DNA from: Auxenochlorella pyrenoidosa
Taxonomy: Eukaryota > Chlorophyta > Trebouxiophyceae > Chlorellales > Chlorellaceae
Assembly (NCBI GenBank): GCA_001430745.1
Contig: KQ482063.1
Coordinates: forward strand, 1,120,811 to 1,179,279
Direction: 5' to 3'
Length of the DNA stretch: 58,469 nt
The translations under genes and the position numbers were made by a program. This document shows positions 32,193 through 43,363 of the stretch, one piece after another. The notes beneath the pieces were generated by a model. That model was not told the DNA's origin, searched no databases, and was given only the letters and a program-made list of their open reading frames with translations. Positions within the stretch are counted from its first letter, which is position 1. Each line of letters starts with the position of its first letter.

Positions 32193-33116
32193 CTGGGTGT
32201 ACTGCTCGCTTGCTCCACTTCCGTGTGCAGCCTAAAGTCCTACAAGGAGGATTTTACCTGCGGGAGAGAGTGAAACACAAAGTTTAACCTGCCGGACTGC
32301 CCACCAGGCGCCGGCAGGACCTTGCGGTCCTGGCTACAGCATCTCTGTGGGCGGCAACCGGAGACCTACCCGCCTGCCAATTGGCGCTCTAGAGGGGCAT
32401 TCAAGCCCCCTGATGGCTGCTCTGCAGGCGAAAGCCCCGTCAAGCAAAAGGCCTGTTCCGGCAGGTTCACCGGAAGGAGCGCCGAGGCGCAGGCTGCGCT
32501 GCCTAAAGCGTGACGTTCGTAGTGTTCCAGTCGAAGTGCGCGTGTATGCATACTAGGGCACGCTTGCGGACCGCTGCCATAACTTTTTGGGTGCCGCCAC
32601 GCTGGCAGCTGCTTGGCAGCGCAGCTGCGCATCCAGAGCAGAGACACAGTCTGACCTGCCGCATAGAAGCACGCATAAAGTGAGGTTTTAAGAGGAGGAA
32701 AATGTCCCCAGCAGTGAGGATGGAGAGAATGGCAAGCTGTGCCTTGCATTAACGCGCTTAACGCTTCACCGACAGAGCGGCAGCCCTACAGTCACCACAC
32801 CGACGGCGCACACTCCTGCCTTGTCAAGAGTTGAGGAGTGGTTTCAATTATTATCTTAGACATTGCGAGGTTGTGCAGATGGTCACGTGCTCGCAGATCA
32901 TGTCCCACGGAAGACAACGCGCACAGCGTGCAGGGCGCCGCCGGCACCGCTAGATGGCGCTCAATTTTGGCGGAGTTACATTGTGATCCAGCTCTGACAT
33001 AGCCATGATAAGTTTGCTGGACTCCCAAACAGGGCTTCGCAAGCGCTCAGCGTCGGCTTGGCTCAAACCCGCATAAACCTTGTCCGCGAAATCGCGTCAA
33101 GCCCCCAAATTCTCCC
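32193..33116. promoter_or_regulatory. divergent intergenic region, secreted Ser-Pro protein / S28 peptidase
   Basis: About 920 bp between two divergent start codons, distinctly AT-richer than the exons, especially 32690-33080 (for example TTTCAATTATTATCTTAGAC). No gene recognised. It should hold both promoters. Confidence 0.5.
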
Positions 33117-36100
33117 ATGCACGATATGCTCTCGGTTCTGCTCATCATAGCAGCAGTCGGGGCAGCATGCTCAGTCCCGCCCGCCGCCGCCACCGCCGCC
33201 GCCGCCGCGAGAGCGACCACTCTTCACACCGACAGCATCCCCCTCGACCCCCGTCCTTCGGCTGCCAACTGTTCCGAGCTCTTCTTCGAGCAGCCCCTGG
33301 ATCAATCGAATTACAGGCGGCAGCCGACCTGGCGGCAGCGCTACTTTCTGTGCGACCAATTCCTGCGTGGGGACGAGCCGGCACCCACCATCCTGTTCTA
33401 TGGTGAGTGGCCACAACCTGTCACGAGGAGCCTGTCCCAGGTGCAGCACGCTCGACTAGGGTGCAATTGAGCGACAGCTCTTCTCCATGGGTCGAGTGTG
33501 GCGCCTCTGAATGTCGTATTCGTCTGCTCCGGGCTCGGGGCAGTGCCCACCACCACCGCCGCGGGCTCATCTGGCACCTGTGCATGCGGCACTGCCGCAG
33601 TGGGCAACGAGGGCGGGGTCACCAATGCGGTGAACAACTTGGGCCTGCTGTGGGAGCTGGCGGCCGAGTGGGGGGCGCTCCTGGTCTGGGCGGAGGTGAG
33701 AGCCGCCGGCGCTGGCAGACCCCCGCTTGCAGAGTCCGACAGAGCTTGCCCACAGACCCGACTAGCTTAGCGGCCCCTCATGCCCCTGGCGCCGAGTTTG
33801 GCCTGATCCTCAACCACCCTGCCCACAGCACCGGTACTATGGGGAGAGCCAGCCAGCGGGTCCCGTCGCCAACGAGACAGATACCGATTTTCAGCACCTG
33901 GCTGTGGAGCAGGCGCTGGTGGATTACGTGAAGCTCATTCAGGTGGGCCCAGGGTGGGGCAGAATGTGGCAGAGGGGACAAGGTGACTGCCTGTGTGGGC
34001 ATTCCGCGCTATGCTGCTTGAGGCGCTTGTGCTTGGGGTGCTACCCATTGGTACGCAGCCTGCAGCGCACCTCTGCACTTGATTGTGCCCACACTCGGCA
34101 GCGCAGCAGTCCCCCCCAAAGCCGCAGCCCTCTCTGACTGTGTCCCCCCCCCCCCCCCCCCTGCGTCCCCGTTGCCAGCACCTACGCAAAGAGCATGGCG
34201 GCCCCGGCTCCCCGGTGGTGGCCTTTGGGGCCTCCTATGGCGCCATGTTGGCCGCATGGCTGCGGTTCAAGTATCCCACAGCCGTGCAGGTCGGTCGTCA
34301 CACGCCGGCAGCATCGCCCGGCAAGGACGCTCGCAGGCAGCGCCATGTTCCTCCAGCACAGCGTGCACACCTCTCCTGCACCTGAAGCCTGCAGCCTGCC
34401 GCTGGACGTCCCTCTGCAGGCAGCGCTGGCGTCCAGTGCGCCGCTGCGCTCAACCCTGGTTGACGGTCAGGGGTGGGACCCCTCTACATTCTGGCAGGTG
34501 GGCTGCAGGCGGGTGCAGGCTGCTCAGCAGTCTTGTGCTGTGGTGCTTACAGCACAGAAGAGCCACGTATGGGGGTAATGGGCTGGTGTGCAAGCCCTAC
34601 CCTTGGCGCACCCCCACGCCAAGGGCCCCAGACGCTGTTGTTCATGTTACGCCCACTGCCTTGCCCTCGGGATGACGTNNNNNNNNNNNNNNNNNNNNNN
34701 NNNNNNNNNNNNNNNNNNNNNNNNNNNNNNNNNNNNNNNNNNNNNNNNNNNNNNNNNNNNNNNNNNNNNNNNNNNNNNNNNNNNNNNNNNNNNNNNNNNN
34801 NNNNNNNNNNNNNNNNNNNNNNNNNNNNNNNNNNNNNNNNNNNNNNNNNNNNNNNNNNNNNNNNNNNNNNNNNNNNNNNNNNNNNNNNNNNNNNNNNNNN
34901 NNNNNNNNNNNNNNNNNNNNNNNNNNNNNNNNNNNNNNNNNNNNNNNNNNNNNNNNNNNNNNNNNNNNNNNNNNNNNNNNNNNNNNNNNNNNNNNNNNNN
35001 NNNNNNNNNNNNNNNNNNNNNNNNNNNNNNNNNNNNNNNNNNNNNNNNNNNNNNNNNNNNNNNNNNNNNNNNNNNNNNNNNNNNNNNNNNNNNNNNNNNN
35101 NNNNNNNNNNNNNNNNNNNNNNNNNNNNNNNNNNNNNNNNNNNNNNNNNNNNNNCCCCCCCCNCCCCCCCCCCTGCAGGTGGTGACGCGCGCTGCCTCGC
35201 CCGCGGCTGGCTGCGCCCCAGCATGCCAGCCCTCGGTGCGTGCCGCCTTTGCGGCGCTGTTCAACCTGTCCTCCACACCTGAGGGCCAGGCGGCAGCTGC
35301 GGCGCAGCTGCGGCTTTGCGAGGACGCCCTGCTGGCGGGGGGAGGCGCCCCGCTGGTGGCGCTGTTCCTCATGATGGCGTTCGACACTGCGGCAATGGGC
35401 TCTGTGCCGTACCAGTATGCATACTTCACAGGCAAGCGCAGCCGGGAGCCCGGTGGCGGAGCGGGGCGCGCTCATGCGCATGGTCTGCTTGCTGCCATGC
35501 ATGGCATTCAAACCAACTACCAGAGCGACAGCCGGCTGCCTGCAGCGTGGGAGCGTCCAGGAAGTTTTGTGTGCCGTGCTGTCGCTTGTGTGTTCGGTTT
35601 TGACTGTTTTGACTCTCCCGCATGCAGGGGACCCAGACCACCCTCTGCCGCCCTGGCCCATGCGGGCCATGTGCGAGGCCATGGGAGGAGTGTCCGCACG
35701 AAGCGACCCAGAGGACCTGCTCGAGGTCAGCATGGGGCGGGGGGGGTGGGGGGGTGGGGGCTCACCTGCCTTTCAACTCATGGCGCTTGCCTCTGCGCTC
35801 GCGGCCTGCCGTGGATGCTTCGGTGCCTGTAGGCCCGAGGCGCTGCACAGCTTCTCGCTCTCTACCCCACATGCCGCCCGCAGGCACTGGCTGCAGCGGT
35901 GGCCGTCGTACACAACGTGACAGGGGCCTACAGCTGCTACGACAGTGAGGATGTGTTCAGCATCGCCATGCAGGTGCGCCCAGGTCCGGCTGGGCCAGAG
36001 CATGTGGCCCCGTCGCTTGGCTTTCCTCTCGAGGAGGAGGGAGTGCCCCCTGGGGAAGGGATGGGCTGTTGGGCGTGTTTTGCGCCCGCTGCTTCCCCCC

Positions 36101-37534
36101 CTGGCGCAGGCGCATGACATGGCTGCTGCCGTTTCACTAGCCCTCGTGCCTCTGTCTTGCCCCCTGCAGACCTCCTCTCCCTACTCGGGCAGCGCCTACA
36201 CCTACCAAGTCTGCGCGCAGGTGGGAGGGCGGGCAGCGGCAGCCCCTTCTGCGCAAGCAAGGGGCGGCACGCTTCCGCCCAAACAGCACAGCAGTCAAGC
36301 TGCTGCCTGCCTGCAGGTCAGCCCCGAAGGTAGGCGCACCTCAGAACGGTCAAGCCCACTGTGCATGCCTCGCGCGTTCCATACCTGCCCCCCCCACCCA
36401 CCCCACCCCAGCAGTTTGTGCCCAGCGAGTCCTTCTTCCCCCCCAACGGCACCACCGACATGTTCTGGGATGCCGGCGCCTTCAACGCCTCGGCGGTCGC
36501 CTCCTTCTGCCGGGGGCAGTTTGGGCAGGAGGGGCCGGTGCCAGGCTTCGCCACGCTGCCGCTGCTGTTTGGCGCCACCGCCGCCGACTTCCAGGCAAGG
36601 CGTGCCTGTGCTGCGGCTGCATGGCCGTCTTGTTTGTGAAGAGGCTGGTGGCGTGTTGCCGCCAAGCGGACAGCTCTGCACAGTCCCGGCGTTGCGTTGC
36701 ATTGCCCAACATTGCTCACGCACGTTCCAACCTGGCAGCAGCCCCCTGGTCCCAGCACCTCCTTCCCCCTGCCTGCAGGCGGGGGCCTCCAACATCCTGT
36801 TCTCAAACGGCCTGCTGGACCCCTGGAGCAGCGGTGGGTGGCATTGCGCCGGTGCAACCAACTAGCCTGTCACCATTCCTTTGTTGTTTGCACCAGAAGG
36901 ATTGTTGCCCCGCCATCACCGATGGGCCCTGCCGCTCAACAGATGTGCACACGCTGCCGCGCGCTCCCTCGCTTGCAATGATTGGCATGCAAGCACGTGG
37001 CAAGCGCAGCACCCCCGCGACCTGGCAGGCGCGGCCCCTGCCGTGCAGGTGGCTTCCTGAGCAACCTGTCCGACTCCATGCCCTCCCTGCTCATCCCTGA
37101 GGGGGGCCACCATGTGGACCTGTACTGGTCAGATCCTGCAGGTGCGTGCGATGTCTCCTGGCTGAGAAGTGGCCAGGAAGGGCAGGCTGTGAAGCGCCGG
37201 CCGCCGCATGGGCCTGCAGTGGTTAACTGCTGCCCAGCACTGCGTTGTCTGTGCTGATCACTGGGCGGCCAAGGTGGTGCACCATGAAGGGTGGCGGGGG
37301 CTGGGGACTCGCACGGGCTGCAGAACACGCGCCTCCGCTGGCAGCACACACAGCCAAGGCCCCTTTGTAATCAGCGCGCAGTTCCCCTCATGCTTCGTCG
37401 ACTGCATGCTTGGCCCCATCCGTCATGCAGATCTTCCCAGCTATGCTGCGGTGCGGGCGCAGGAGAGGCAGATACTGGCAGGCTGGGTGGACGCGTGGCG
37501 GCGCAGCGGCGGCATCGCTGCTGGCGATAGATGA
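33117..37534 (+). CDS. S28 family serine carboxypeptidase (prolyl carboxypeptidase-like)
   Basis: Secreted or vacuolar peptidase cleaving C-terminal residues after proline, or N-terminal dipeptides (PRCP/DPP7 family). ATG 33117 starts a signal peptide (MLSVLLIIAAVGAACS). Family blocks follow in order: FFEQPLDQSNYRRQPTWRQR, YVGNEGGVTNAVNN (formed across the intron 33403-33609), LLVWAEHRYYGESQP, then FGASYGAMLAAWLR with the nucleophile Ser in GxSYG. Further blocks are KYPTAVQAALASSAPLRS, TGAYSCYD, CDM-like TDMFWDAGAF, NGLLDPWSSGG with the catalytic Asp, and PEGGHHVDL with the catalytic His. The end is RQILAGWVDAWRRSGG; stop 37532-37534. All three catalytic residues are present. At least ten exons. 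Gap 34679-35154 falls in the intron between DPSTFWQ and VVTRAASP, so probably no coding loss. The substrate is not predictable. Confidence 0.93.
34144..34162. repeat. poly-C tract in an intron
   Basis: A run of about 17 C directly before the exon starting HLRKEHGGPG. It probably serves as the polypyrimidine tract of that acceptor. Confidence 0.8.
34679..35154. other. assembly gap (476 N)
   Basis: Unknown bases inside an intron of the S28 peptidase gene. The right flank is a C-run (with one further N at 35163) leading to the acceptor CTGCAG before VVTRAASP. Confidence 1.
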
Positions 37535-38251
37535 GCAGCGCAAGGGAAGCTCACTGCAAGATGCTTTCGATGTGAGGCCGCGGTCCGATGCAAATATGCA
37601 AGCTCAGTCTGGGCAGTGTGATTGAGTGTTTCAAGCCTGGGGAGCGCTTGCGCCATTCCGGCGCTGATGGGCAGGAGTGCCGCTGCTGCCTGCCCATCAT
37701 ATGTCGAGCAGGAGCCGTACCTGCCTTTCCTGATTAGCCTGGTGTCGCTGCTCATGCGAGCTTCAAGCCTGCTGTTGCTGGCCAAGCTGAGTGGTACATA
37801 GCAGTATCAGGGGCTGAGATGGCAGCTGGTGCCGCCGTCGAGTGGCTGCCAGGACCCGCCCGCCACAGGACTGCTGCCAGGCAGCTGCACCTGGCTTCCC
37901 TAGCGCCTGCTTCCGCAACGCGTCGCTCGCTCTCCGCGGCTCGAAAAGTCTCGCGAAGTCGGTAAAACGTGCGCTTATGACTCTGGATGCGCCACCCTGA
38001 CCTGGCTCTTCCTACGCCACCAGCGCTCTAGCACCGTTTGGCTTCAAGATTCAGAGCGCTCACAGCCCTGTTCAGGTGATAAGAGCGGCGCTGCGTGCCT
38101 CTGCGCTGCCAGGCCGTGCCCGCCGTCACCGCCGCTCCCTGCCACTGCTGCTGCTGTACACAGCCTGCGAACAGCAGCTGCATGGCACGCCGTCCCTGGC
38201 ACCCTGCAGAGCATCTTGTCAAGGAGCTGCGGCTTCACTACAACAGCCAGC
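37535..38251. other. intergenic between S28 peptidase and NlpC/P60-like gene (both +)
   Basis: Holds the 3' UTR of the peptidase and the promoter and 5' UTR of the next gene. No gene or repeat recognised. Confidence 0.5.
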
Positions 38252-41200
38252 ATGCGGTTGCTAGGCCTGGCAGCCCTGCTTCTGTGCCTGCCCTTCCTGG
38301 CTGCCGCCTGGCGTGCCCAGCGTGGCGGCGGCGCTGCCGCCATCCCCGGCCTGGGTGACGCTGATGTGCCATCCGGCCGCCGCCTGCTGGCAGATCCCCT
38401 CCTGCCTCTGCCCTGTGAGTGCACCTGAAGCTCTGTGAAATGGCAAAGCACAGCACAGGTTGTAGATTGTGCCTGCCCAATTGCGCTGTCGGGTGCCCTC
38501 CAAGCGTTCCCGAGTGGTACGTGAAAAGCGGTACCAGCCGTCCACAGTAAGCCCGGCACGCGGTCCTGACCCTCCCCCCACCTCTCGCCAGTTTAAAGGC
38601 ACAACAGCCAACTTCGCCTCCCTTCCACCCTTGGCCCCCCTTCGCAGACACGCTGGTCCCCGGGCAGATCAGCTGCGCCGCCGAGTGCGCCAGGCGGGGC
38701 CAGGTGCAGGTGGAGGTGTTCCCTGCCGCCGGCAAGCGCCTCTGCGCCTACTCCTGGCAGGATCAACAATTTTATTGGGGCACAGAGAAAAACGGGTGAG
38801 GCTGCGGGGTGAGAGCGTGGTCCGTGGCCTTGCCTACGCCGGCGCAGCAGTGGAGCAGGTTGAACAGCCAGCATTTTGATTTGACTGCTGCGCAGCAGCA
38901 GAAGCGCACAGCGATGAGCACCTCGTGTGTGCCTCGGCAGTGCGTGTCGCAGGCGCATAGTGTCGGCCTAATGCAGCCGCAGAGCGGAGTGGCCACCACC
39001 GTCGCAGCAAGCATGCAGCGCTGCTCAGCCCCCTCGGCCCCTGTGCTGCTCCCCCCCTGCAGGTTCTGCCGCTTCCGCAACCTGGCGCAGGGCAACCACA
39101 GCACCGAGCGCCGGGACTACTTCTCCTGCGCCTGCCGCGACCCAGCCACCCAGCTGCACTGGGCGCCCGACCTGCTGTGCGCCTCGGGGCCGGCGGCGGC
39201 GGCGCAGGACCCCGCGGTGTGCCGCGTGCGCAAGCTGGGGGGCGGCGACTGGCAGGCGGGCACCTGGGTCAACAGCACCTGCCACATATCTGACGAGCCC
39301 TTTGGCCAGGGCGGCACGCCAGTGGCTGCCGTGTACAATGTGGGCGGGCCTTACAAGGTGCAGCTGCTCTGCGCGGGGCCTGCCAGCCGGCGCCGGCTGG
39401 CGGCGGCCAGCAGCGCGGGCGGCCGAAGCGGGCGGCGAGCCCTGGGCGGCAGCCGGCGCCTTGCAGAGCTGAACCCGGGCAAGACGTGTGAGCATCAGCT
39501 GCAGCTGGGGGCTGCCTGTCTGCATGCCAGCCGCACAGGCCCTGCATGTTGCTGTTGGGAGTGCCTGCAGAAGATGCGCCTCTTTTCGTCCACCAACTTG
39601 CCTGCTGGGCAATACACGCTGCTGGCAGCGATGCATTCGCCTGGTGGCGCTTCGGTTTGGCTCGTCTCCTCCATCTCCTCCATGTGTTGCTTTCTCCCTG
39701 AATTCCTGCCTCAAACCTGCAGTTGACACCTATTTTTCGAGGCCGGACTGCCCCTTCACCTGCCAGCGTGCCGGCCTGCTGCCCGTCACCGGCGGCTCCC
39801 CGAACGCCAGCCGCGTGCTCTGCTCTAAGACCAACTTCCTTGGCAGCATGCGGTTCTACGGTGGGATCCATGGCCAGGGGGCATGGAACGTGCGGCAAAC
39901 GGATACGTGTCGCGCACAGCAAGGGCAGCCAGTGCCCCGCGCCTGGCAGGGCACAGCCAGCCGTGCTGTGCACACAGGCTTTCCCAATCCACTGCCATTG
40001 CCCTTTCCTGCACCTGTGCAGGTACTTGGAACGCCAGCAGCCAGGCCTGCTCGTACCTGCTCTTTGAAGACCAGTTTTCTTTTGGGGAGTACCGGCAATC
40101 GTACTGGGCATACGAGTGCGTGTGCCAGGGGCAGAAGGCGCCCTGGGCCTGGCAGCCCTCCACCACCTGCCTACAGGTACGCGACATGTGCTAACCTTTG
40201 GCCTCCCCACTCGTTTGACCAGACGCCCATTAACAGTGCCAAAATGCACCCCCGTAGCCGCTTCAGGAAGGGGCAGGTTCAAAGACTGCTCGCCAAACCA
40301 CCGCCATGCCTCTGGTGCTGCAGACAGAGGCGCAGCTTATCAAACACCGGCAGCCCTGCCGCGTGACCAAGGCAGGCGGCGCGGACATGGTCTTCGGGAT
40401 CATCAACGGCTATGAGCCTCGCGACGTCTGCGACTTCTACCCCGCGCCCATTGGGCCAGGTGGGCGGAGGGCAGGGCGTCCGGCAGCAGGGAGCACGGCG
40501 TGGGACTACGCAGCACAGCGTGCGTGCAGGGTTCCACACACCGCCCTGCCGTCTTCACTCCTGGACCTGATTGCGTGCATGCCATGGCATCATTTCTCCC
40601 CTGCTCCTGCAGGAGGAAAGACGGTTCACACGGTGGTGGGGGTGGGCGGGCCCGACAAGAACGGCCTCACCATGGACATCCTGTGCCGCATGAGTGAGCT
40701 GCACAGCATGTGCAGCGCAGCGTGTGGCATGACGACATGCTGCAGGAGCAAGGCTGTAAAGCGTCCCTTGAGGATTGGGGAGCCTGCCAGCGCCCTTGGC
40801 CATGTGGAGGGTTCCAGCCCGTACCTGCTGTGTTACCCAGCCGCGATGCCCTGCACCTGTAGTGTGTGGATGCTCACAGGTGCACCGTGCTCTCCCTCCT
40901 TGTTCCCCCCCGACTGCAGAGGACCGGCGCCAGTGCCCGACAGTGAAAGCCACCCGGGCAGGGCTCGCGCAGACGGCTCGGGACCTCGCGGCTGCCCACG
41001 GAGCCCTGCGGTACACCACCAACGAAACGCTGCGCTGGGCTGGCATCGCCAACCACACCTGCCCCCCCTCGGTCCCCTCCCATGCCGACGCCACCAGCTT
41101 CATTGTCTGGCTGTACTGGACAGCCTTTGGCCTGGGCAAGGACCACCTCACAAACCAGGAGGACTGGAGGGGCGGCGGGCCCGCCATCATGGGGCTGACG

Positions 41201-41648
41201 GGGCGCCAGGTGTCTGAGACAAAGGGTGCCCAGCTGGCCTCGTACGCCCGCGCCCAGCCCGGCGACATTGCCTTTTACGGCACCTTCTCCAAGGCCTGGC
41301 CGGCGCTGTACGTGGTGAGCGGTTGGCGCTGCGCCTGCTGCCCGGCACTCCTGCATGCGAACACCAGCTGGCCGGCAGGTGTTGCACGCCTTTGCCTGCC
41401 GCAGGAGCGGCTGTGCCATGCCGCAGCCACTCTGCATTGGGGCGGCTGCTGCCTCACAGCGCGTCCCCCCACCCCCCCACCCCACCCCACCCACTGCGCA
41501 GGGCAACGGCCAGGTGGTGGGCCTGCGCAGCACCCAGTTTGGCGGCCGGCTGCAGGTGCTGCCGATCTACCACCGCCAGGACATCCTGCAGATCAGGAGC
41601 TACCCAGACTTCCGCTGGGCGGCGCCCCCGGGGCAGGGCCCGTCGTGA
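38252..41648 (+). CDS. secreted Cys-rich protein with duplicated modules and C-terminal NlpC/P60-type domain
   Basis: Signal peptide MRLLGLAALLLCLPFLAAAW at 38252. Two homologous Cys-rich units of about 100 residues follow: SCAAECARRG...RLCAYSW...FYWGT...FSCACRD...WAPDLLC, then DCPFTCQRAG...RVLCSKT...FYGGT...YECVCQG...WQPSTTC. Each is followed by a related 60-residue piece (CRVRKLGGGDW...VYNVGGP...LLC and CRVTKAGGADM...VVGVGGP...ILC), which faintly resembles DM9/DUF3421. From about 40920 the C-terminal domain reads YTTNETLRWAGI, ADATSFIVWLYWTAFG, ARAQPGDIAFYG, ALYVGNGQVV, LQVLPIYHRQDILQIRSY. This matches the pattern of bacterial/phage NlpC/P60-type peptidoglycan amidases (HYTxxxxRWxGI, ADCSSFxTW, GDxxxYG, HxAxYxGxGxV, LPxxYR). 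The nucleophile Cys is replaced by Ala and the His by Trp, so catalysis is unlikely. Stop 41646-41648. About nine exons. Confidence 0.75.
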
Positions 41649-42312
41649 CGCGGGGCAGGCCGCCGTTGCTGCTGCATGCACCGCTGCCGAATTGGCGGGC
41701 CGATGCATTGTTGCTGTTACTGCCTCCACCAGCAGCGCAGTGCTGCTGTAAGAATGAAGCGATCCTTGGGGTGCATCAGTTTAGGCCTGCCTTGCAAGGA
41801 CGAGTGTGGTAAGGGCGACATCGGCAGCGTCGTCTGGGGCAGCGGGGCAGCAGTATGGACCGCTTGCGCTGCATTCGCGCTTGCTTGTTCTGCACCGGCA
41901 CCTGCCCTCAGCTCAGATCAACTCCTTGTTCAGCGCAGACCCTCTGCTCGTGCCTGCTGATGGAATTGAGGGAATTCTATGGAGGCCAGCCATTCTTCAA
42001 CCAACTGTGTGTCAGGTGTAAGTCACAAGCATTGTTTGGAGCGGAGCCGGCCTGAAGAGTTTGTGGCAGGCTGGGGAAGAGCAACTGCTGCTCAGAGGCA
42101 AGAGGAGGGCAGGGGATTGGGGAGGGAGAGGCGGCGGGAGAGGTTTGTAATGGACGAGCGGGCAGCGGCGGGTCAGGGGAGCAGTCAGGCGAGAGAAAAT
42201 AGCAGGGAGCAGTGCGGGAGGACGGGTGGCGGTAAAGCCACGAAGGTGGAGGGGAAAGCCTCACAGGCCCAGGCAGGTGGCGGTGGTGCTGCGTGGAGGG
42301 CCTGCCTCCGCC
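41649..42312. other. convergent intergenic, NlpC/P60-like (+) / LSM7 (-)
   Basis: 3' flanks of both genes. The right half (42060-42300) is strongly purine-rich on the plus strand (GAGGGCAGGGG, GGGAGAGG...). No gene recognised. Confidence 0.5.
41747..41751 (+). promoter_or_regulatory. candidate TGTAA poly(A) signal
   Basis: TGTAA about 100 nt after the stop of the NlpC/P60-like gene. Its position is suitable for a green-algal polyadenylation signal. Confidence 0.4.
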
Positions 42313-42949
42313 CTATCCCTCCATCTCTTGCTGGAAGGGGTTTGCGATTTCCTCAGTCCCCGCCGTGGGCACCACCAGCATGACGCTCGTGCCGCGGCAC
42401 ACGATCAAGCCCAGCGAGCGCGTGGCGTCTGTCACCCGCATGGGATCCTCGGGGTCTGCGAGAAGATGCAGGGGCAGGCAGGGCGGGAAGGGTGAGGCAG
42501 AGTGTGGCGGTGTGCGACGAGTGACTGCAGTGCACCATGCAATCATCCCGGTGCATTGTGCACCTTTCTGGCTGGCGCGCCACCAGCATCTGATGTAACA
42601 GGGCCGCACAGCATTGCTGCATTGCTGGAGCCATGCCGCTGCAGGCCGGGCAACGCGGTCCCCGGGGCAGGAGCTCCACGCACCTCTGAGGTACTCCACT
42701 GCTTCATCGAGCACCAGGTTGAGCAGCTGATCATACCCCTTCAGCACTCCAACAACTGCACATGTGGGAGAGCAAAGAGGCAGTGGTAAACAGAGCCCAG
42801 CGTTCCTTGCTGCCGCTGCCTGCCCGTCGGCAACCTGTAGCTGGCTGCGCACACTTCGCACCTTCCCGCCCGCCGGCTAGCTTCACTCGGATGCTCTTGT
42901 CCACAAACTTGGACAGGTCCAGGGCGCTCTCCTTGCCGCGCCCCGCCAT
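42313..42949 (-). CDS. LSM7: U6 snRNA-associated Sm-like protein LSm7
   Basis: Subunit of the LSm1-7 (mRNA decay) and LSm2-8 (U6 snRNA) rings. Three exons, 42949-42862, 42755-42684 and 42455-42313, join cleanly (88+72+143 nt) to give 100 residues, the usual LSm7 length. Sm1 motif: VDKSIRVKLAGGRE, then VVGVLKGYDQLLNLVLDEAVEYLR with the D-x-x-L-N-L-V-L-D RNA-contact loop. Sm2 motif: RSLGLIVCRGTSVMLVVP, with the RG of the conserved I-V-x-R-G-x-x-V signature. The N-terminus MAGRGKESALDLSKF resembles the GRKKEAILDLSKY start of other LSm7 proteins. Divergent from the ELL-like gene across about 415 bp. Confidence 0.95.
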
Positions 42950-43363
42950 TCTGCTCCGGCACTTGCTGTTGGGATGTTCTGGTTGCCGCCGGACTTGTTA
43001 AAGGATGCTTCCTCGATCAGAGACAACTGCCAGCTGAAGGTATTGTCAAGGGGGCTGTCGGGCTGCCGATGGTGCTGTAGGGAGGACTGATGGCGTCGAT
43101 CGGTGTGTTATCGGAGCGAAAGTAAGGTGTTGTGGCCGAGGGATCGACTTGTTGCTGTCCAGCAGGCTGCGATGCCGTGCTGGGAATGCCCAAGATGGAG
43201 CCCTTTCGTGTGCATGCTTTCAAGCCGTCTACCCTGTGTCCAACATTGTATGCACTGGCTCTCGTAATCAAAGCAAACCAACAAAGCTTTCAGGCCCCAC
43301 ATACGAGAGTCCGCTCCAGTCTATGCGGTAGAGGCCGTGCCAGCGCCATAGGGCCTGCCATAC
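42950..43363. promoter_or_regulatory. divergent promoter region, LSM7 / ELL-like
   Basis: 414 bp between two divergent start codons, so promoter elements are probably shared. Less GC-rich than the coding sequence; no specific motif recognised. Confidence 0.5.

Noticed and set aside
40130..40470. DM9/DUF3421 identity for the CRV...VGGP pieces
   Set aside because: Only loose likeness (C...GK/GG...YxV spacing); kept as a comparison, not used as a call.
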